From: Flavobacteriales bacterium
Lineage (GTDB): Bacteria; Bacteroidota; Bacteroidia; Flavobacteriales; BACL11
Length of the DNA stretch: 14,029 nt
NCBI GenBank assembly: GCA_002724895.1
Contig: PBQB01000014.1
Span: forward strand, 4,002 to 18,030
Direction: 5' to 3'
A program made the position numbers and the translations under genes. Positions 7,738-14,029 of the stretch are shown here, in pieces (position 1 is the stretch's first letter; every line of letters begins with the position of its first letter). The notes under the pieces are model-generated. The model saw nothing but the letters and a program-made list of their open reading frames with translations. It made no database searches and had not been told where the DNA came from.

Positions 7738-8775
7738 CTATTTTAATTTTACTCTTTTGTGACTGAAATACATTTTTTTATTTTGTTTTCCTTTTCTTAA
7801 CTCTTTTTGCTGTTCTAATGATAGTTTAGTAACCTTAATGCATTTGGTTGAACAGCAGTTACTATATTTTTTCTTACATGCATCACATTGAATAAATAAA
7901 AGATTACAATTTACATTACTACAATTGACATGATTGTCACATTCAGCTCCGCACTGGTGACATTTACTTATAACCTTGTCAGATATTCTTTCACCTCTTC
8001 TTTCATCAAAAACAAAATTTTTGCCTTCAAAATAATTAGTTAAATTTTTATTTTGTTTTAATTGTCTATAGTAATCAATTATACCTCCATGAAGTTGATT
8101 GACATTTTTAAACCCATGATGCCTTAAGTATGCTGATGTTTTTTCACATCTGATTCCGCCTGTGCAATACAGTAAAATCTGTTTTTCTTCCTTTCCTTTC
8201 AGGATTTTTTTAGTTTTAGGAAGTTCTTCTTTAAACGTCTCCACATCTGGACATATTGCTCCTTTAAATCTTCCTATTTCACTTTCATAATGGTTTCGCA
8301 TATCAACTATTACTGCACCATCTTCAATTGCTTTATTCCATTCATGAGCATCTAAATGTTTTCCCACATTAGTAACATCATATTCATTTTTTGGCAATCC
8401 ATCTGCAACAATTTGATTTCTAACCTTTATGGTTAATTTAAAAAATGATCTTCCATCGTCTTCAATTGCAATTTTAAATTTTATACCCTTAAAAAAAATA
8501 TACTTTTCAAGTTGAAGAGAGAATTCCTTTAAGTTATGAACAGGAACACTTAATTGTGCGTTTATTCCTTCTGTTGAAAGATAAATTCTACCTAAAACTT
8601 TCAATTTTATCCAATCATTATATAATTCATCTCTAATTTTTTGAGGATTTTCTATAACAGCGTATCTATAAAATGAAATTGTTTTTCTTTTAAAATCTTC
8701 TTTATTTAAAAGTTCTATACATTGCTGTTTACTTAACTTGTTAAACATATTTTTTTTGCCAGCATTTGGATCCAT
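7738..8775 (-). CDS. trhO: tRNA U34 hydroxylase, rhodanese family (TrhO/YceA)
   Basis: TrhO uses molecular oxygen to make 5-hydroxyuridine at tRNA wobble position 34. This 345-residue protein has an N-terminal acylphosphatase-like domain (about 30-125, with GRIYLSTEGINAQLS at 62-76). A rhodanese domain follows (about 140-240), with DMRNHYESEIGRFKGA and the active-site loop CTGGIRCEK, where C204 is the catalytic cysteine. A Cys-rich tail holds about ten cysteines between 272 and 312 and resembles a metal-binding element; a Lys-rich end follows. The start chosen is MDPNAGKKN; a second Met at codon 10 is possible. The stop is TAG, and queD follows after 6 nt. Confidence 0.93.
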   Translation of the reverse strand: MDPNAGKKNMFNKLSKQQCIELLNKEDFKRKTISFYRYAVIENPQKIRDELYNDWIKLKVLGRIYLSTEGINAQLSVPVHNLKEFSLQLEKYIFFKGIKFKIAIEDDGRSFFKLTIKVRNQIVADGLPKNEYDVTNVGKHLDAHEWNKAIEDGAVIVDMRNHYESEIGRFKGAICPDVETFKEELPKTKKILKGKEEKQILLYCTGGIRCEKTSAYLRHHGFKNVNQLHGGIIDYYRQLKQNKNLTNYFEGKNFVFDERRGERISDKVISKCHQCGAECDNHVNCSNVNCNLLFIQCDACKKKYSNCCSTKCIKVTKLSLEQQKELRKGKQNKKMYFSHKRVKLK

Positions 8776-8797
8776 TTTGTATTAGCTTATTTATTTG

Positions 8798-8805
8798 CAA
8801 AGATA
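8798..8805 (-). promoter_or_regulatory. Candidate -7 element for trhO-queD
   Basis: On the minus strand TATCTTTG matches the Bacteroidota consensus TAnnTTTG and ends 22 nt before the trhO ATG. No clear TTTG -33 element is seen at the expected distance, only a T-rich stretch. The implied leader is about 16 nt and A-rich, without a Shine-Dalgarno site, as is usual in this phylum. Confidence 0.45.
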
Positions 8806-8860
8806 TAAATTGATTGATTTTATTCTTAAAAATTCATAATGATATAAATTAGTATAATAC

Positions 8861-8868
8861 TATATTTG
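8861..8868 (+). promoter_or_regulatory. Candidate -7 element for the 8884-12317 gene run
   Basis: TATATTTG on the plus strand matches TAnnTTTG and ends 15 nt before the ATG at 8884, so the leader would be only about 8-10 nt. No TTTG is found 17-23 nt upstream. It faces the candidate trhO element across a 55-nt interval, so the two would form a divergent promoter pair. Confidence 0.45.
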
Positions 8869-8883
8869 TAAAAAGATTTAATA

Positions 8884-9846
8884 ATGTCTGATAAACTATT
8901 AGTTATTGGTTCTTCTGGTCAAATAGGAACAGAATTAGTTCTTGAGTTGAGAAAAATATATGGTGAAAAAAATGTGATCGCTTCTGACATAAGGTCAACT
9001 TCGAAAAAAACGTTGCAAAATGGGCCTTTTGAATTGTTAGATGTTATGAACGAAAAAAAACTTTTTCAAATCGTAAAAAAACATAAAATTACACAAGTAT
9101 ATTTATTAGCCGCTTTGCTATCAGCAAGAGCAGAAAAAAACATTGAATTAGGGTGGAGTTTAAATATGAGGTCACACTCTCATGTATTAGACCTTGCAAA
9201 AGAAGGTTTTATAAAAAAAATATTTTGGCCTTCTTCAATTGCAGTTTTTGGTCCAAATACTCCAAAAAAAAATACACCTCAATTTACAATAATGGAGCCA
9301 AATACAGTATATGGAATTAGCAAACTTGCTGGAGAGAGATGGAACGAATATTATTTTAACAAATTTAATGTAGATGTTCGATCTTTAAGATATCCTGGTT
9401 TAATTGGTTGGAGAGCCAAGGCAGGTGGGGGAACAACTGATTATGCAGTAAATATTTTTCATGATGCAATTCAAAAGCAGAAATATACTTGCTATTTGTC
9501 AAAAAATACTACACTGCCAATGATGTACATGCCTGATGCCATAGAGGCAACTATCAAATTAATGGAAAGTAAGTCAGAAAGTATTACAATTCGATCTTCT
9601 TATAATTTGTCTGGAGTTAGCTTTAACCCTGAAGAAATTGCCAATGAAATTTCAAAACATGTTCCGGATTTTGAGATTATTTATAAGCAAGATTATAGAC
9701 AAAAAATTGCAGATTCATGGCCTCAATCAATTAATGATAGTTATGCAAAAAATGATTGGAACTGGCAATCAAAATACGATTTAAAAAAAATGTGTACTGA
9801 CATGATTAAAAATCTTTCAACACAATATCTTAACTTAGTAAAATGA
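8884..9846 (+). CDS. SDR-family L-threonine 3-dehydrogenase-like protein
   Basis: This 320-residue NAD-dependent short-chain dehydrogenase is of the extended, epimerase-like type. The NAD-binding motif GSSGQIG is at 9-15 and [10 protein letters not shown] at 77-86. The active-site serines are in WPSSIAVFG (S117, S118), with Y143 and K147 in YGISK. The segment [20 protein letters not shown], together with [10 protein letters not shown], resembles the SDR-type threonine dehydrogenases known from Bacteroidota rather than sugar epimerases. That enzyme oxidises threonine to 2-amino-3-ketobutyrate, which normally needs a second enzyme (kbl) not seen here. It is the first gene of the plus-strand run, and its stop overlaps the cysS start in an ATGA. 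A sugar-nucleotide epimerase role is possible but less likely. Confidence 0.82.
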   Translation: MSDKLLVIGSSGQIGTELVLELRKIYGEKNVIASDIRSTSKKTLQNGPFELLDVMNEKKLFQIVKKHKITQVYLLAALLSARAEKNIELGWSLNMRSHSHVLDLAKEGFIKKIFWPSSIAVFGPNTPKKNTPQFTIMEPNTVYGISKLAGERWNEYYFNKFNVDVRSLRYPGLIGWRAKAGGGTTDYAVNIFHDAIQKQKYTCYLSKNTTLPMMYMPDAIEATIKLMESKSESITIRSSYNLSGVSFNPEEIANEISKHVPDFEIIYKQDYRQKIADSWPQSINDSYAKNDWNWQSKYDLKKMCTDMIKNLSTQYLNLVK

Positions 9847-11318
9847 AAAATATTATTAGTATTTATAATACTCTTTCTAGAAAAAAAGAACTTTTTAAGC
9901 CCATAGTAAAATCTCATGTAGGTATGTATGTATGTGGCCCGACTGTTTATGGAGAGCCGCACTTAGGTCATGCCAGACCTGCGATTACATTTGATATTGT
10001 TTTCAGATATCTATCACATTGTGGATATAAGGTTCGATATGTCAGAAATATTACAGATGCAGGCCATTTAGAAAATGACGCTGATGAAGGGGAAGATAAA
10101 ATTGCTAAAAAAGCCAGAGTAGAAAAACTAGAACCTATGGAAATAGTTCAATCATACACTATAAAGTATCATAATGCTATGGCTCTCCTAAATTGTCTGC
10201 CACCTTCTATTGAGCCTCGAGCAACAGGTCACATTATTGAGCAAATTGAAATGGTAAAAAAAATTATAAACAATGGTTTTGCATATGAAGTTAATGGCTC
10301 TATATATTTAGATGTTAAAAAATATAATAACTCTTTTAATTATGGGGTTTTATCAGGAAGAAATTTAGATGATACGTTGGAAGGCACAAGAAAACTGGAC
10401 GCTCAATCAGACAAAAAAAATCCTTTTGATTTTGCAATATGGAAAAAAGCAGACGAAATGCATATAATGAGGTGGCCTTCTCCTTGGGGGGAAGGATTTC
10501 CAGGCTGGCACATGGAATGTTCTGCAATGAGTGAAAAATACTTGGGAAAAGAATTTGATATTCATGGGGGCGGAATGGATTTGGTTTTTCCACATCATGA
10601 AGCTGAAATATCACAGTCATATGCCGCAAACAATTGCTGTCCTGCAAAATATTGGATGCATAATAACATGGTAACTATTGAAGGACAAAAAATGGGAAAG
10701 TCACTTGGAAACTTCATAACGCTTGAAGAGTTTTTTACAGGAAGTCATAAAAAATGTAGTCAGGCGTTTTCTCCCATGACAATTCGTTTCTTTATACTTC
10801 AAGCACATTATAGAGGAACAATTGATTTTAGCAATGATGCATTGATAGCCGCAGAAAAAGGCTATAAAAAGTTAATAGTTGCATATAAGGGGATTTCAGC
10901 TTTAAAACCAAGTAAAACCTCTTCATCAATTGATCAAATCTTAACATTAGAAAAGAAATGTTATGAAGCCATGAATGATGATTTTAACACACCTATATTA
11001 ATTGCTAATTTATTTGATTATGTTAAAATAATTAATTCTATTAAAAAAGGTACACTAAAAATAAATATTGATGATTTAAAAAAATTACAATCAATCTTTA
11101 AAACATTTTTTGTCGAAATTCTAGGGTTTAAGCCTATTGAAGAGAAAACAGATAGCAAAGAAAAAATAAATGAAATAATGAAGTTAATTTTAGAATTGAG
11201 ATCAAATGCAAAAAAAAGTAAGGATTGGGACTCTGCAGATTTAATTAGAGAAAAATTACAAAAAGCAGGAATAGAAATTAAAGATAGTAGAAATGGTACA
11301 GAATGGGAGATAAACTAA
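9843..11318 (+). CDS. cysS: Cysteinyl-tRNA synthetase
   Basis: This class I aminoacyl-tRNA synthetase, 491 residues, charges tRNA-Cys. The HIGH-type motif is HLGH at 40-43 within [16 protein letters not shown], and the KMSKS-type motif is KMGKS at 283-287 within [13 protein letters not shown]. The catalytic zinc ligands correspond to C31, C226 (WHMECSAMS), H251 and E255 (FPHHEAE). Past about residue 330 comes the helical DALR-type and anticodon region, ending in a short basic helix. The start is the ATG of an ATGA overlap with the preceding gene, which argues for translational coupling. KMGKS instead of KMSKS is a mild substitution at an adaptable position. The protein looks complete. Confidence 0.97.
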   Translation: MKNIISIYNTLSRKKELFKPIVKSHVGMYVCGPTVYGEPHLGHARPAITFDIVFRYLSHCGYKVRYVRNITDAGHLENDADEGEDKIAKKARVEKLEPMEIVQSYTIKYHNAMALLNCLPPSIEPRATGHIIEQIEMVKKIINNGFAYEVNGSIYLDVKKYNNSFNYGVLSGRNLDDTLEGTRKLDAQSDKKNPFDFAIWKKADEMHIMRWPSPWGEGFPGWHMECSAMSEKYLGKEFDIHGGGMDLVFPHHEAEISQSYAANNCCPAKYWMHNNMVTIEGQKMGKSLGNFITLEEFFTGSHKKCSQAFSPMTIRFFILQAHYRGTIDFSNDALIAAEKGYKKLIVAYKGISALKPSKTSSSIDQILTLEKKCYEAMNDDFNTPILIANLFDYVKIINSIKKGTLKINIDDLKKLQSIFKTFFVEILGFKPIEEKTDSKEKINEIMKLILELRSNAKKSKDWDSADLIREKLQKAGIEIKDSRNGTEWEIN

Positions 11319-11327
11319 ACTTTTGAT

Positions 11328-12317
11328 ATGATTAAATTTTATTTTTCACATTTATATTTAATCCTTCTTTGTTTTCTATTTGTAGCTTGTTTATCAGAAA
11401 AGAACAATGCAAATAAGTTAAAACAAGAAAAAAAAACAGTTTCTATACCAAAATTTAATAAAGACAGTGCTTATTATTTTGTAAAGAAGCAAGTAGATTT
11501 TGGACCACGCTTCCTAAGTTCAAAAGGATGGGCAAATTGTAGTGATTGGCTAGAAAAAAAACTTAAAAAATATGCTGATACTTTAATTATTCAAACTGCA
11601 CCAGTTACAACTTATGATCAGAAACAACATAAATTAAAAAACTTTATCGCATCATTTTCTCCACAAAAAAATAATAGGATTGCTTTTTTTGCGCATTGGG
11701 ACACAAGGCATGTAGCTGATTATGATACAATAAATCAAGACAAGCCTATCTTAGGTGCCAATGATGGAGGAAGTGGAGTCGCTGTACTTTTAGAAATTGC
11801 TAGGATGTTAAAAATAAAAAACCCGAAAATAGGAGTTGATATTATTTTGTTTGATGCTGAAGATTATGGCCAACCTGAGCAATCAATGTTTCCAATAATG
11901 CAAGACTCCTGGTGTTTAGGTTCCCAGTACTGGTCAAAAAATCCGCACAAAAAAAATTATTATGCCAAGTATGGCGTTTTATTAGATATGGTTGCTGGAG
12001 AAAATGCTGTTTTTACTTATGAAGAAGGTTCATATTACCATGCTAAAGAAATATTAGATAAGTTTTGGAAAAAAGCTCACCAGTTAGGCTTTGGACATCA
12101 CTTTAGTTTTCAAAGGACTAAACAAATTATTGATGATCATTATTATATAAATTTATTAACGGCTATTCCAACTATTGATATTATAGAATATGATGCGGGG
12201 TCTAAAAGTAATTTTAACAAGCATTGGCACACACATGGAGATAATATGAACAACATTAACAAAAAGACAATGTATGCTGTTGGGCAAACCCTCTTAGAAA
12301 TAATTTACACAGAATAA
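11328..12317 (+). CDS. M28-family lipoprotein, probable glutaminyl-peptide cyclotransferase
   Basis: This is a 329-residue member of the M28 zinc peptidase fold. A signal peptide ends in F-V-A-C with C21 as the likely lipidated cysteine; the -3 residue is Phe, slightly off the usual lipobox. Zinc and active-site residues are D146 in LGANDGGSG, the E178-D179 pair in FDAEDYG, H301 in KHWHTHGD, and the HWD motif at 123-125. W300 before the His matches glutaminyl cyclases, which convert an N-terminal Gln to pyroglutamate, and separates it from typical aminopeptidases. In Bacteroidota this enzyme modifies exported proteins whose first mature residue is Gln. It lies 9 nt after cysS. An aminopeptidase activity remains possible. 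Confidence 0.85.
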   Translation: MIKFYFSHLYLILLCFLFVACLSEKNNANKLKQEKKTVSIPKFNKDSAYYFVKKQVDFGPRFLSSKGWANCSDWLEKKLKKYADTLIIQTAPVTTYDQKQHKLKNFIASFSPQKNNRIAFFAHWDTRHVADYDTINQDKPILGANDGGSGVAVLLEIARMLKIKNPKIGVDIILFDAEDYGQPEQSMFPIMQDSWCLGSQYWSKNPHKKNYYAKYGVLLDMVAGENAVFTYEEGSYYHAKEILDKFWKKAHQLGFGHHFSFQRTKQIIDDHYYINLLTAIPTIDIIEYDAGSKSNFNKHWHTHGDNMNNINKKTMYAVGQTLLEIIYTE

Positions 12318-12319
12318 AT

Positions 12320-12350
12320 CTTATTGTAACGTAATCTTTCTGACAATAAG
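12320..12350 (+). terminator. Candidate intrinsic terminator after the plus-strand run
   Basis: CTTATTGT (12320-12327) pairs perfectly with ACAATAAG (12343-12350) across a 15-nt loop, and the T-rich TTTATTTTCT follows on the plus strand. It lies 3 bp after the M28 gene stop and inside the last codons of the convergent secreted-protein gene. The stem is AT-rich and the loop long, so it is weak. Confidence 0.3.
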
Positions 12351-14029
12351 TTTATTTTCTATGTAAATTTTAACAATGTAAATTCCAGAATCATAATCTT
12401 TTAAACTATGAGAAGATTTAAAGTCTCCAATAAATTCAGGGTATTTTCTGTAACTTATTTTGTGTCCTAAAATATCGGAAATCTCAATTTTAATGTTTTG
12501 ATATGTATGTGATTTAAAACTTATGATAAAACTGTCTTTTGTTGGATTAGGATATATACTCAATTTGCTTAATTTCTGATTTTCAATATTTGAAGGAATA
12601 CAACTTGATTGACATAAATTTAACGAGCTGTATTGTCCTTGTCCAGTGCCTGGGTCAAAACAGTTTCCTTGACCATCACAATCCCATGATTCGGCCTTAC
12701 ATAAATTTTGACAATTTGCTAACGTAGGATATTGTCCTTGGCCATTTCCAGGGTCAAAACAATTTCCTGAAGCATCACAATCCCAGCTTTCATTATAACA
12801 TGGTGTCTCAACCTTTATGTTATAATAAAAATAATAATAGCCTGGTGTAGAAGCACTAGTTCCTGTAATACTTATGGCTGACCCAATGTCATATGGAAAA
12901 ACTGATCCTGAATTGTTTCTGTATAAGCCGTCGTTGGATAATGCACCTGAGCTAACTCCCAATTGCATATCATTTGCTATTGGAACTTCAAAATTTAATA
13001 AAATAGTTTGAAAACCTGAAGAAACATTTAGTGTAGTATCATCTAAAACATTTCCACCATTATCCCTCAACTCAAATGTAATTGTATTTGTAGCTTCAGA
13101 ATAAATATCTGCAGATCTTATAACACATACTTTAGAAGAGGTAAAAATCAAATGTTGATCGCCATTAAAAAATCCTCCTGATCCAGTGGTAGTATCTAAT
13201 ATTCCTCCGTATGCAGTAGTAGTGTTAGCGTTTGGGTCAAAATTTATAGCACTACTATTACTACATCCAAGAATTGCTGCAATACAACTATTATCATCAT
13301 AGCATGCATTTGAATTATAGTTTAATGCAAAAGGGTCTGTACATCCTGCAACATAACAACATGAACCATCATCAGTATTTGCCGAGGCAGAATAATTTAT
13401 AGCTGTGGAGTCTGTACACCCATAAACAGGCATAATTATATTATTACATGATGCCTCAACTTCGATATAGTAAAAAAAGTAATAATAATTTGTTGGTTGC
13501 GAAGCGCTAGAAGCTGTAATATCTATTGCTCCACCAATGTTATATGGATAGCTTGGACCTGAATTGTTTCGATATAAACCTACATTAGACAACGCCCCTT
13601 GACTTACTCCTAACTGCATATCGTTTGCTATAGGAACTTCAAAATTTAAATTTATTCTTTGTGGACCTGCAACGACAGATAGTGTAGTATCATCTATGAC
13701 CACACCCCCATTATTTCTCAATTCAAAAGTAATGGTATTTGTTCCTTGAGAATAAATAAGGGCCGACTTAATTATGCAAGATTTATTTGCATCAAATATT
13801 AAATGCTGATCATTATTGAAATATCCTCCCCCTCCAAAATTATTATCTAACTCTCCTCCATAAGCTGTAGATGTATTAGCTAAAGGATCAAAATTTCCTG
13901 CTAAAGGGTTGGTGCAACCTAAAACTGCCGGAACACAAGACCCATTATCAAAACAAGCTAGTGAATCGTAGTTACCCGCTGTAGGGTCGGTACACCCATC
14001 TACATAACAACATGTTCCATCATTAACAA
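12321..14029 (-). CDS. T9SS-exported Cys-rich repeat protein, N-terminus outside window
   Basis: The frame is open from the right edge to the stop at 12321-12323, so at least 568 C-terminal residues are visible. The TTG at 13719-13721 lies within a repeat and is not the start. From the edge inward come a Cys-rich block with GCTDPTAGNYDSLAC-type motifs and a beta-rich module (DQHLIF...DDTTL...LNFEVPIANDMQLG...GLYRNNSG...YYYF). The Cys-rich block and the module are then repeated once each. After them come two 33-residue ESWDCD...DPG repeats and a type IX secretion sorting domain (IYPNPTKDSF, then LKDYDSGIYIVKI and the terminal RKITLQ). It should therefore be secreted or anchored at the cell surface. 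The function of the modules is unknown to me; adhesion or binding is inference. It converges on the M28 gene with 3 bp between stops. Confidence 0.9.
   Translation of the reverse strand, partial: VNDGTCCYVDGCTDPTAGNYDSLACFDNGSCVPAVLGCTNPLAGNFDPLANTSTAYGGELDNNFGGGGYFNNDQHLIFDANKSCIIKSALIYSQGTNTITFELRNNGGVVIDDTTLSVVAGPQRINLNFEVPIANDMQLGVSQGALSNVGLYRNNSGPSYPYNIGGAIDITASSASQPTNYYYFFYYIEVEASCNNIIMPVYGCTDSTAINYSASANTDDGSCCYVAGCTDPFALNYNSNACYDDNSCIAAILGCSNSSAINFDPNANTTTAYGGILDTTTGSGGFFNGDQHLIFTSSKVCVIRSADIYSEATNTITFELRDNGGNVLDDTTLNVSSGFQTILLNFEVPIANDMQLGVSSGALSNDGLYRNNSGSVFPYDIGSAISITGTSASTPGYYYFYYNIKVETPCYNESWDCDASGNCFDPGNGQGQYPTLANCQNLCKAESWDCDGQGNCFDPGTGQGQYSSLNLCQSSCIPSNIENQKLSKLSIYPNPTKDSFIISFKSHTYQNIKIEISDILGHKISYRKYPEFIGDFKSSHSLKDYDSGIYIVKIYIENKLIVRKITLQ
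12594..12791 (-). repeat. Two 99-bp (33-residue) ESWDCD...DPG Cys repeats
   Basis: Residues starting ESWDCDASGNCFDPG and ESWDCDGQGNCFDPG recur 33 codons apart (12693-12791 and about 12594-12692). Each holds four cysteines in the same spacing plus GQGQY. Cys pairs probably form disulfides outside the cell. The repeats separate the large modules from the sorting domain and look like a spacer. Similar units occur, as I recall, in other marine Bacteroidota surface proteins. Confidence 0.85.
12795..14029 (-). repeat. Tandem 651-bp (217-residue) Cys-rich plus beta-module unit, two copies
   Basis: Matching landmarks (the CCYV block, TAYGG, DDTTL) recur exactly 217 codons apart, so the unit is 651 bp. 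Copy 2 covers about 12798-13445, and copy 1 runs from about 13446 off the right edge. By eye the protein copies are about two-thirds identical with one single-residue indel near the YYYF segment, while the DNA is more diverged. The duplication is therefore not recent. More copies may lie beyond the edge. Confidence 0.85.

Noticed and set aside
8802..8850. Direct repeat GATATAAATT at 8802-8811 and 8841-8850
   Set aside because: A 10-bp AT-only match in an AT-rich intergenic region is expected by chance, and it has no consistent relation to either -7 element.
10336..10647. Antisense reading frames opposite cysS
   Set aside because: They lie opposite conserved synthetase motifs with no start context or family resemblance.
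13719..13721. TTG as start of the secreted repeat protein
   Set aside because: It encodes Leu within the beta module (FELRNNGG), and the same repeat sequence continues upstream to the window edge.
1..14029. CRISPR array, insertion sequence, tRNA or rRNA gene, phage or defence system
   Set aside because: No array-like repeats, transposase or integrase motifs, cloverleaf-like sequences or defence domains were seen; the only clear tandem repeats are inside the secreted-protein gene.

Overview
This AT-rich window comes from a bacterium of the phylum Bacteroidota, most likely a marine Flavobacteriales-type organism. The evidence is a cytochrome c oxidase cluster with two successive subunit III genes, a C-terminal type IX secretion sorting domain on a Cys-rich repeat protein, candidate -7 promoter elements of the Bacteroidota form TAnnTTTG, and very short, A-rich leaders without strong Shine-Dalgarno sites. 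Placement below phylum level is inference.

Layout. Positions 1-708 (+) hold the 3' part of a COX15-type heme A synthase. It converges, with overlapping stop codons, on an eight-gene minus-strand run (7179 down to 705): coxII, coxI, short coxIII, long coxIII, coxIV, sco, a small CxxC membrane protein and ctaB (heme O synthase). Together these genes encode an aa3-type heme-copper oxidase core, its copper chaperone and both heme A biosynthesis steps. No alternative complex III genes lie directly upstream of coxII. A gap of about 110 bp carries a candidate promoter and a 25-nt dyad.

Further along (7291-8775, minus) are queD and trhO, two genes for chemistry at tRNA wobble position 34. A divergent intergenic region with a candidate -7 element on each strand leads to a plus-strand run (8884-12317): an SDR-type threonine dehydrogenase-like protein, cysteinyl-tRNA synthetase and an M28-family lipoprotein resembling bacterial glutaminyl cyclases. 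That run converges, 3 bp apart, on a large T9SS-exported repeat protein (minus) that runs off the right edge of the window.

The window is mostly conserved core metabolism in a compact arrangement. I found no clearly new system. The least understood elements are the small CAMC membrane protein inside the oxidase operon, the large extramembrane insertion in the long subunit III, and the 217-residue tandem modules of the secreted protein. All genes appear intact apart from the two cut by the window edges.
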